Of a DNA stretch of 49,235 nt, positions 34,193 to 41,967 are shown piece by piece. Every line of letters starts with the position of its first letter. The first letter of the stretch is position 1. A program made the translations under genes and the position numbers. This DNA comes from Halomonas litopenaei. GTDB lineage: Bacteria > Pseudomonadota > Gammaproteobacteria > Pseudomonadales > Halomonadaceae. The notes under the pieces were generated by a model. The model worked only from the letters and a program-made list of their open reading frames with translations, made no database searches and was not told the DNA's origin. The stretch is taken from assembly GCF_003045775.1 (NCBI RefSeq), contig NZ_PXNS01000018.1, positions 1 to 49,235 on the forward strand. Direction: 5' to 3'.

Positions 34193-37100
34193 CTATTCCA
34201 CGTCGAGCTGCCCGTTATTGCGCAGCATCGTCAGGAAGGCCTCCGACGACTGACCCTCCATGCTGACACCGTCCAGGGTAATCTTCTGGTCGGCGTTGCT
34301 GTGCTGGACGTCGAGCCCGCCATCGCTTTTGATGTAAAGCACGGTGTCTCCGTTCTCCTCCTGGGCAAAGATAAAGCTGTCCAGCGCCGACTGGTCGGGG
34401 TCAGTACTCGTGGAGTCAAAGTCGTTGAGCAGATCCCCCAATGCCAGCTTATCGGCCTCTGGATCCATGCTCAGAGCCGCATCCTTGACGTGGAAATCGC
34501 TGACCACGTCGAGGGCAGGGTCAGTGGCACTCCCGGCATCCCCCAGATTCCACTGGAAGGTGTCGGAACCCAGCCCACCCAGCAGAAGATCATCGCCAGC
34601 ACCGCCAATCAGCACGTCGTCCCCGCTGCCCGCGAAGAGCTGATCGTTGCCTTTTCCACCATCGATGCGATCCTGACCACCGTCGTTACGGCTGTCACCC
34701 GACAGGGCTTCATAGTTGTCCTTGATAAAGGCCAATATCTCTTTCTGGGTCGGCTCTGTCCCGCTGTTCTGAGTGGTCAAGTAATCGACGAGCCCGGCGT
34801 AGCCACTACCCGCCTCACCACCGACACCTGCAGGGTCGATCTGATCACCGAACAGCACGTCATCACCCGCGCCACCGTCCAGGGTGTCACCGCCAAGGTC
34901 CGCTGGCTGATCGAATGACGCCCCCCCCTCCAGCGCCGTTGCAAACTCCTCGGCAGAATTGACGATGGCCACCTCACCAGCCGGTACAAGCTGGTCGTCC
35001 GTGTAGCTGTAAAGATCGAGTGAGATGTCATGAATAAGCAGTGAGAAGAAGTTCCCAGCAGCGTTTTCTACTTCGAACTGCAGCCTGTATGTTCCTCCTT
35101 TCAACCCATTTGCCATAAACTGAGTCGAGCTACTATTGATACTGCCCGACGGCGATATTGGCAGCGAGGTGGCAACAACATCCCAGTCGCCTTCCTCATT
35201 TTGCATTTCCAGCGACCAAGAGAATCTGTCGCTTGGATTCCCTTCCTTTTCGAAGTCGTTGGGGGTGTCGGTCACGTAGTCAAATGACAAGGTATAAAAC
35301 TGATTGGCACCAGCAGGCTCATCCAGGACTATAGCATCGCTGGTGGCGACAGTACTGCCATCGCCAGTACCACTGTCTCGAACGCGCAGATAGGTGCCGA
35401 CCGGGGTTCTATCAATGGCTATGTGGCCATTGGTTGTCTCCACCGCCCAATTATCGATGGAAGCGAGTCTTCCCGTGTCACCCGTGTCAAAAGTGGCAAG
35501 CATTTCGGTACTGCCTACCGAAGCCCCGGATTCCAGAGGAATCGGCACCATTTCCAACTCACCATCTGCCGTGTTGTCGAAAATCTTCAGAAAATCGCGA
35601 CCTACATCATCACCTATCCCAATCGCCTCCACCCGACTGATGGCGGCCAGAGGTTTGTATCCTTCAAGCGCATTGGTCACATCCTTATAGGTGGTAATAT
35701 TCCCCGCATCACTGACACCAATTTGACCGTTGTCATTGTGAGAATTAGGCTGACCATCCGTCATAAAGTAGGCAACGTTATTGAAACCGCTCCGACTAAC
35801 ATCCGTCATCCACTCAGTAGCGGTAACAAAGGCTTGCTCGAAATTGGTTCCAGAAATAATCGCTCTACTATCCAGAAATTCATTGACGTCACCCATATCT
35901 TCAGGTGAGAAATCATTGAATGCGATCGAAGGCGAATACTTCCCGCCGAACGCCACGATCTGGACATGGATTGTCCCCTCAAAATCGGCAAGTTCGGTAA
36001 GCTTGGCACGTATCGCCTCGATCGCCACCTTGAAGCGTGAATTGCCGTTTTCCAACACGGCGCCCATACTCGGCGAAACATCAACAATAAAGGAAAGATT
36101 GTAGTCCTTGGCAGGTTCAAGCACGGAATGCTTCCCGCCAGCATCACCTAGAACCACATCATTACCACTCCCACCGGTGATGCTGTCATCGCCACCGCCT
36201 CCGACGAGTAGCTGGTCATCATCCGGCAGTGACAAGGTCAGGGAGCCATCGGCAGTATCGCCGTCACCATCCGTTCCGGCCAGTGACAAGGACAGCGCAG
36301 GATCTTTCTCCGCCTCGGAATAGGCGAAGTCGCCGACCGAAAATGGCCTTGTGCCGTCCAAGCCACGAAACTCGATCGCTTCAAAGGCCTCGCCGGTTGT
36401 AAGCACCAGCTGGGCATCGGCGGGAATGTTTTTCACATTGAGGGTGCCATCGGCGTTTTCCTCAATCGTCACCAACGAGGTGATATCCTTGCCGGCACCA
36501 TTCACGAGGCGAACATCACTTTTCGCAAGTTCCAGCACGTGGCCGCTGACGGCAACCGGATGGCCACTGGTATCGGTACCATCTGGAGCCGAGGCAATCG
36601 CTTTGATCCCGACATCCGTCAACGTCCCGTTTTCCGCATTGATAAACTGGCTGAAGTGCGTAATGCCTCGGTGGTTATCCCAGCTTGGTGCGGTGTCAGA
36701 AAAACGCAGGTTATCAACGAAATCCAGGCGCACAGCTTCGTCGAGTCCCGTCAGGTCGTCGTGACCCGCGGCTAGTTGCGTATCCCCATCAGTTCGCAAC
36801 CAGGACGCCCAGGGTCCTCTATAGGTCCAGGCGGACGCCACGACATCGGCTGCTCCATCGGCACCATCAAAGGCGATAAAACGATGGCCCGACCCGGACC
36901 CATCGGTGCCATACTCACGCACTACGTGCTTGCTGCCTTCACTGATTTCCTTGCTGGCATCATCAAATGCCCTGAGCCCCTCATCGATGACCTCTACCTC
37001 GTAGGTAGAGCCATCCGCCGACAGGCTCACCTTGAAGGCCACGCCGCCACTCGCGGCCTTCGCCTCCAACGTCTTGCCGTCGTCACTCAATTGGTAAGTC

Positions 37101-40100
37101 AGAACCTCGCCGTTCGACGTGAGCAGCGTCCCGCCATTGACACTCGTGACCTCGGTACCGTTCATTACGTCGCTGAATGTCACTTGACCAATGTCATCGG
37201 CACCCGCCTCGAAGCGAACCTCACCCGTCTGGCCAGATTTTAACTGCGCTTGCTCCGCCTCCCAGACAACAGGCGTATCATCGTCAATCAGCACCGACAG
37301 CTTGCCCTGGACCTCGCTGCCATCGGCATCGGTCACGGTGTAGCCGATGTCAAACGTCAGGTCGTTCTCGTCATCGCCCGCCGCATGCTCCAGCGCCTGG
37401 TGCAACGTTACGGTGTAATCGCCCGTGGCCTCATCGTCCAGGGTGATGGTGATCACAGGTTCTTTTTCGGAGTTGCTATCGGTCACCGTCCCGGTGAGCG
37501 TGTGCCCATCGGTGCTTCGTTCAAAGCTCACCTCACGACCGTCCACCGTCTTGAGGTCGTCGGGCAGATCACCCAGGTTCCACTGAAAGGCGTTGCTGCT
37601 GGCCGGGCCATTGCTGCCAAAACTGTAGCCCATGCTGCCTGTGGTGTTGGCATTCTCACCCGTCACATCACCACTACCCCCGGCGTTTCCACCGGTCAGG
37701 CCGTCCTCATCGACGGTGGCGACAGGAGTGGCGGTAGCGGGATCACGATCGCTATCCGGCGTGGTCGGAGTACCATCCGCTTTGAGCGCCAGGCTACCCG
37801 TAACACCATCCCCATCAGCATCGGCCCCCGTAAGACCCACTTTGAGATCCCCCTGCGTGGCCCGATCAACCGGCTCATAGCTGAAGTTGCCAAGAGCAAA
37901 ACCTCCGACATAGTCGGGCGGAGGCGATGTACCATCGATTTCAAGCGCTTCGAACGGAACCTCACTTTCCACAATAAAGCGGTATCCATCCTGCATCCCA
38001 TCAACGGTCACGCTGCCATTGGCATTCGCCGTCAGGATGACCTGATCGCTAACGTCGATACCACTGGCGTCATAGACAGTAATAGCCGATACATCAAGGT
38101 CAATGACGGTATTGTTCTCCCCTCTTTCATTGGAGGGTTTGCCACTGGTACGCGCCGCATCATCGTAGTCGAATATTGAAACATTGAACTTTGACGGATT
38201 ACCGTCACGAACATGGATACCTTGTTCGAACCAGGTTACACCTTCATGCTTTTGCCAGCTTGGCTGATTATTGCTGAATGAGAGCTGACTAACAAAGTCA
38301 TAACGCACCGTTTCGCCTTCATCAATAATACTGCTGCGAAACGACAAAGAATCACCGTCATTGTCATTAATACCATCGAAATCTGTACCGTCATCGCCAT
38401 CACCATTTCTCCTGCCAGATACCAGCACATCCTTGTAGGTATCGCCGTCAGGACGATCAAACTGGTAATACAGTGTACCCCAGTTTTGGCCACTATAGAT
38501 GATGTCACTTCCAACGGGCTCCCCACTGGCAATGCTGTAACGGCTGCCAAGGTCAATATCCGTATTGAATAAGTCCACGCTATAGCTGCTGCCATCATCT
38601 GACAGCGTCAGTGTGATGGCAGTATCTCCATCACTACCTTCTTCGGGGCGCGTCACCGCATTTAGCGTCTTGCCATCTGCTGACTTCTCCCAATAAAGCA
38701 CCTCCCCGTTGAGATATAGTGGGTTGCCATTGGTATCGATCACCGCTGTTGATGCACCGGGGTCAGCAAACACTACCTGCCCAACACCATCGGCACCCGC
38801 GTCGAAGAGAACCTCACCCGTCTGGCCAGATTTTAATAGCGCTTGCTCCGACTCCCAGACAACAGGCGAATCATCGTCAATCTGCACCGACAGCTTGCCC
38901 TGGACCTCGCTGCCATCGGCATCCTTCACGGTGTAGCCGATGTCAAACGTCAGGTCGTTCTCGTCATCGCCTGCCGCATGCTCAAGCGCCTGGTGCAGCG
39001 TCACCTTGTACTTGCCCTCGGCCTCATCGGCCATGGTGATGGTGATCACCGGTTCTTTTTCGGAGTTGCTATCGGTCACCGTTCCGGTGAGCGTGTGGCC
39101 ATCAGTACTGCGCTCAAAGCTCACCTCACGACCGTCCGCTGTCTTGAGGTCGTCGGGCAGACCAGCCAGGTTCCACTGGAAGGCGTTGCTATCGGCGGCG
39201 CCATCGTCGCCAAAGCGGTAGCCCAGCTCGCCTTTCACGACGGTGGCCTCTCCTGCCACATCACCACTACCCCCGGCGTTGCCACCGGAAAGCCCGTCTT
39301 CGTCGACCGTCGCCGTCGGGCTCTGGGTAGTCGGGTTGTCGCCATCTCCGGGAACGCTGGGCGTGGAGTCTTGCGCCACCTTCACCGTCAATGTCGAAGA
39401 CGACTTGTCTCCGTCACCATCGGTGATGGTGTAGTCGATCACGGCGTCGCCTTCGAAGGCCCCTGCCGGGGTAAAGGTGATCTCACCGTTGGACGCGATG
39501 GCCACCGTACCGACGCCGTCCCCACCCCGGACCGAGGCCTTGGTCAGAATTGCGCCATCCTCGCCCTGGTTGTCGCTTGTGCCGTCATTATTGGTCAACA
39601 CGTTGTAGGTTTTCGCCGTGTTTTCCGCCGTCTCGGTGGTGTCGGCGACCGCCGCTGGTGAGGTATCGAGGATGTTGATCTCCAGGTTGGCGCTCGTGCT
39701 ATCGCCCTCGTTGTCGGTCACCGTCAGCGCAAAGCTGTCCAGCACCGTGGCGTCATCGCTGTGATCAGCCCTCTCGCCATTCTCGGTGTAGGAGTAGGTG
39801 ATCTTGCCGCTAGCCGCATCGTAGTCGGTCACCGTGACGCTGCCGTGCTTGCCTTCCACCACGACGCTCTTGGGTGCCCCCGGACCAGTGCTCGCCCCAG
39901 TGATATCGACAGTCTTGCCGCTCTGGTCGGTCAGGCTCACCTGCTTGATGCCGGCATCTGCCGCCACCGTCATGCTGCCAGTGACCGTGGCTCCGCTACC
40001 TTCCACCACGCTGTGATCGCCGGCCACCACCTCTGGACCGTTCGGATCACTGCCGTCCGGCTCGTTGCCATCAGGCTCGTTGCCGCCCGGCTCGTTGCCG

Positions 40101-41338
40101 TCGGGAATCTCGATCGTCGGCACGTCGTCGTCGCTGCCGTTGATGGTGATCGTCAGCGTCGCGCTGCTGGTATCACCGTCGGCATCGGTGAGGGTGTAGC
40201 TGAAGGTTTCTTTCAGCGTCTGGTTGTCCTTCAACGCCTGAACGTCGGCGTTGTCAGGATCCACGCGGTAGCTCCAGCTACCGTCGTCATTGTGGATGAA
40301 GCTGCCATAGCTGGCGGAGGCGTTGCCGGTGAAACCATCAAAGGTCATGCTGTCGGCGCCGGCGCTGTCATTGTCGAGCACATTACCGCTGATGGCCGTC
40401 ACCGCCTCTTCACCCAGTGCCGCGCTGTCATCGTTGGCGTCGGGGGCGGTATCGATGATATTGATGTCCAGACTCTCGCTGACAGTTTCACCGGTAGAAT
40501 CGGTCACCACGATGTCAAAACGATCAAACACGCTACCGTCACCAGCCGCGTGGTTGGCAGCCAGTCCATTCTCGGTGTACTGGTAGGTAACGATTCCGCT
40601 TTCCGGATTAAAACCGGTAATGGTTAACGTACCGTGCTCCCCTTCAAGCACCAATGGACTCTCGTCGGAAGTACCTGCGATGTCTCGCCTACCAACACTG
40701 ATCGATGCGACTCCAGCCGGCGCAGACACAGTAAAACGGCCGGCCACAAACGCCTGACTGCCCTCGACGGCACTGTGGAACCCGGCAGTTGCCCCTCCAT
40801 CACTGTCTTCAAACTCTATTGACGGAGCGCTCGAGCCGGCTTCGCTATCATCCATGTCACCAGCTATACCACCCACCTCCCCGCGCCCAGCCGATTCGAC
40901 AATGAAAGGATCACCGAAGGAGTAGGACTGTGAGCCAGAGGTTTCGGTAATTCTCATCAAACGTACAAAGTCAAACCCATCATGGCTTGCCCCCTCCCCA
41001 CCACCCGCACTGGGCTCCTCGAGCGCTTCGAGAATGTCGGTGGAACCCTCAGCGATCAATTCCAACAGTTTCGAAACATCCTCCCGGCCCAAAAAGTCGA
41101 CGGAGCTTGCATCGCCCTGTCCCTGCTCTTCGGGCAACGAAACCTGTTGGGCTCCTACGAGGAGGGCCGCGGGTCTACCATCATCGAACTGAAGAGCCAC
41201 ACGCGAACCCTCGGCAGTGACAATGATATCGCCGGCGTTCAGGCTATCTCCTTCTTCCAGAGCGATAACTTCACCATCCGGGCGTTTAGCCCAGGCCTTA
41301 CCTTGCAGAGAAGTGACGACGACGTTTGTCACAGGCAC
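34193..41338 (-). CDS. Giant LapA-like type I-secreted adhesin with vWFA domain (adhesin 1)
   Basis: A 2381-residue, very acidic surface protein. Residues 1-115 are a LapA-type retention module (VVVTSLQGKAWAKRPDGE onward), which lodges in the outer-membrane TolC-like pore. VCBS/Ig-like repeats follow, with two DEDGL-x-GGN repeat blocks near 680 and 1208. A vWFA domain (about 1745-1920) has the metal site DVSPS; a beta-rich domain comes next, then RTX nonapeptides (GGAGDDVLFGD, GGKGNDQLFAGSGDD) from about 2150, and a type I secretion signal ending QLDVE. The start is GTG 41338 after GAGG. The LapG site region (108-112, EPSAG) lacks the usual Ala-Ala. It probably mediates biofilm attachment; no secretion genes are nearby. 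Confidence 0.93.
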   Translation of the reverse strand: MPVTNVVVTSLQGKAWAKRPDGEVIALEEGDSLNAGDIIVTAEGSRVALQFDDGRPAALLVGAQQVSLPEEQGQGDASSVDFLGREDVSKLLELIAEGSTDILEALEEPSAGGGEGASHDGFDFVRLMRITETSGSQSYSFGDPFIVESAGRGEVGGIAGDMDDSEAGSSAPSIEFEDSDGGATAGFHSAVEGSQAFVAGRFTVSAPAGVASISVGRRDIAGTSDESPLVLEGEHGTLTITGFNPESGIVTYQYTENGLAANHAAGDGSVFDRFDIVVTDSTGETVSESLDINIIDTAPDANDDSAALGEEAVTAISGNVLDNDSAGADSMTFDGFTGNASASYGSFIHNDDGSWSYRVDPDNADVQALKDNQTLKETFSYTLTDADGDTSSATLTITINGSDDDVPTIEIPDGNEPGGNEPDGNEPDGSDPNGPEVVAGDHSVVEGSGATVTGSMTVAADAGIKQVSLTDQSGKTVDITGASTGPGAPKSVVVEGKHGSVTVTDYDAASGKITYSYTENGERADHSDDATVLDSFALTVTDNEGDSTSANLEINILDTSPAAVADTTETAENTAKTYNVLTNNDGTSDNQGEDGAILTKASVRGGDGVGTVAIASNGEITFTPAGAFEGDAVIDYTITDGDGDKSSSTLTVKVAQDSTPSVPGDGDNPTTQSPTATVDEDGLSGGNAGGSGDVAGEATVVKGELGYRFGDDGAADSNAFQWNLAGLPDDLKTADGREVSFERSTDGHTLTGTVTDSNSEKEPVITITMADEAEGKYKVTLHQALEHAAGDDENDLTFDIGYTVKDADGSEVQGKLSVQIDDDSPVVWESEQALLKSGQTGEVLFDAGADGVGQVVFADPGASTAVIDTNGNPLYLNGEVLYWEKSADGKTLNAVTRPEEGSDGDTAITLTLSDDGSSYSVDLFNTDIDLGSRYSIASGEPVGSDIIYSGQNWGTLYYQFDRPDGDTYKDVLVSGRRNGDGDDGTDFDGINDNDGDSLSFRSSIIDEGETVRYDFVSQLSFSNNQPSWQKHEGVTWFEQGIHVRDGNPSKFNVSIFDYDDAARTSGKPSNERGENNTVIDLDVSAITVYDASGIDVSDQVILTANANGSVTVDGMQDGYRFIVESEVPFEALEIDGTSPPPDYVGGFALGNFSYEPVDRATQGDLKVGLTGADADGDGVTGSLALKADGTPTTPDSDRDPATATPVATVDEDGLTGGNAGGSGDVTGENANTTGSMGYSFGSNGPASSNAFQWNLGDLPDDLKTVDGREVSFERSTDGHTLTGTVTDSNSEKEPVITITLDDEATGDYTVTLHQALEHAAGDDENDLTFDIGYTVTDADGSEVQGKLSVLIDDDTPVVWEAEQAQLKSGQTGEVRFEAGADDIGQVTFSDVMNGTEVTSVNGGTLLTSNGEVLTYQLSDDGKTLEAKAASGGVAFKVSLSADGSTYEVEVIDEGLRAFDDASKEISEGSKHVVREYGTDGSGSGHRFIAFDGADGAADVVASAWTYRGPWASWLRTDGDTQLAAGHDDLTGLDEAVRLDFVDNLRFSDTAPSWDNHRGITHFSQFINAENGTLTDVGIKAIASAPDGTDTSGHPVAVSGHVLELAKSDVRLVNGAGKDITSLVTIEENADGTLNVKNIPADAQLVLTTGEAFEAIEFRGLDGTRPFSVGDFAYSEAEKDPALSLSLAGTDGDGDTADGSLTLSLPDDDQLLVGGGGDDSITGGSGNDVVLGDAGGKHSVLEPAKDYNLSFIVDVSPSMGAVLENGNSRFKVAIEAIRAKLTELADFEGTIHVQIVAFGGKYSPSIAFNDFSPEDMGDVNEFLDSRAIISGTNFEQAFVTATEWMTDVSRSGFNNVAYFMTDGQPNSHNDNGQIGVSDAGNITTYKDVTNALEGYKPLAAISRVEAIGIGDDVGRDFLKIFDNTADGELEMVPIPLESGASVGSTEMLATFDTGDTGRLASIDNWAVETTNGHIAIDRTPVGTYLRVRDSGTGDGSTVATSDAIVLDEPAGANQFYTLSFDYVTDTPNDFEKEGNPSDRFSWSLEMQNEEGDWDVVATSLPISPSGSINSSSTQFMANGLKGGTYRLQFEVENAAGNFFSLLIHDISLDLYSYTDDQLVPAGEVAIVNSAEEFATALEGGASFDQPADLGGDTLDGGAGDDVLFGDQIDPAGVGGEAGSGYAGLVDYLTTQNSGTEPTQKEILAFIKDNYEALSGDSRNDGGQDRIDGGKGNDQLFAGSGDDVLIGGAGDDLLLGGLGSDTFQWNLGDAGSATDPALDVVSDFHVKDAALSMDPEADKLALGDLLNDFDSTSTDPDQSALDSFIFAQEENGDTVLYIKSDGGLDVQHSNADQKITLDGVSMEGQSSEAFLTMLRNNGQLDVE
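40052..40096 (-). repeat. 15-bp tandem repeat coding a Gly-Asn-Glu-Pro linker
   Basis: Three units of the form gccgtccggctcgtt encode repeated GNEPDG-type pentads between two beta-sandwich repeats of adhesin 1. Copy number could vary in frame. Confidence 0.8.
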
Positions 41339-41352
41339 ATGGACCTCGCAAT

Positions 41353-41396
41353 ATTCGTATATAAAAGTAAGAATATAACCACAAACTAATACGAAT
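41353..41396. promoter_or_regulatory. Inverted repeat upstream of adhesin 1
   Basis: ATTCGTAT (41353-41360) and ATACGAAT (41389-41396) are perfect 8-bp inverted arms 28 bases apart in an AT-rich region starting 15 bases upstream of the adhesin 1 GTG. They could be half-sites for a regulator. Role is inferred from position only. Confidence 0.4.
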
Positions 41397-41406
41397 CATG
41401 CTATCC

Positions 41407-41425
41407 GTGTAACAGGAGGTTACAC
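41407..41425. promoter_or_regulatory. Operator-like palindrome upstream of adhesin 1
   Basis: GTGTAACAGGAGGTTACAC has perfect 7-bp arms around a 5-bp centre, 69-87 bases upstream of the adhesin 1 start. The regulator is unknown. Confidence 0.45.
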
Positions 41426-41434
41426 AGTGTACCA

Positions 41435-41698
41435 ATGGACAATAGGACATCAGATCTTGAAATGTTTCGCCCTGATTTTTCCTTTTTTCTTTGCAGTTAC
41501 GGTATTTTTTTACTCTCCGCCGTAAACGGATATGCTTGTTATTGCAGATTTTGTAGGACATTTCTTTCTGTTGTGCCCGATCTAGAACAGCGTGTCGCTA
41601 GATACTCAGTTGCAAGTGACCGACGGCTTGAGAAAATACAGGAAAGGCGAATCTTGAATAGGCAATTAAAGGCGAAAGGAAAAGGGGCAAAGAACTAG
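41435..41698 (+). CDS. Small hypothetical ORF in the AT-rich inter-adhesin segment
   Basis: An 87-codon frame in DNA of clearly lower GC than the surroundings. It has a short hydrophobic stretch (FSFFLCSYGIFLLSAV, about residues 15-30), five cysteines and a basic tail (NRQLKAKGKGAKN). AGGAGG lies 15 bases upstream, too far for a good site, and I recognise no family. Its TAG stop is formed at the edge of MITE copy B. It may be a truncated or spurious ORF, or simply part of the adhesin upstream region. Confidence 0.3.
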   Translation: MDNRTSDLEMFRPDFSFFLCSYGIFLLSAVNGYACYCRFCRTFLSVVPDLEQRVARYSVASDRRLEKIQERRILNRQLKAKGKGAKN

Positions 41699-41841
41699 GC
41701 GCTGTCCGAAAAGTCGACGAGCGAAGGTTAGACAAGGCAAAAATTGGTGAGAAAGCGCAGTTTACGGGGTGTAAATGAGCATTTTGATCCGATTTTTAAC
41801 GCCGTATTACCGAGCGCAGGCACTTTTCAGACAAGCCCTAA
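41695..41841 (-). mobile_element. MITE-like element, copy B (inverted relative to copy A)
   Basis: About 146 bp, reverse-complement of the element at 27387-27530 with scattered differences. The ends are GGCGCTGTCCGAAAAGTCG and its inverted partner ending in GACAAGCCC; both edges are flanked by TA. It has no coding capacity for a transposase. Confidence 0.78.
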
Positions 41842-41904
41842 GGAATCGAGCAGAAATAAACGTTGCCTTTTAACATCCTGTTTGCAATCCAAGAACAAGA
41901 AAAT

Positions 41905-41930
41905 GCCGGGCCACCCAAAGGTGGCCCGGC
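41905..41930. terminator. Terminator of giant adhesin 2
   Basis: The identical stem GCCGGGCCACC / GGTGGCCCGGC with CAAA loop seen after adhesin 1, followed on the minus strand by ATTTTCTTG. Confidence 0.85.
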
Positions 41931-41967
41931 TCTCTCTTATGGCAACTCTGGTCATGACGACCCAGGC

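Noticed and set aside
41298..41561. Minus-strand 87-codon ORF across the adhesin 1 start
   Set aside because: It overlaps the adhesin 1 GTG start and its regulatory region in another frame, with no supporting features.
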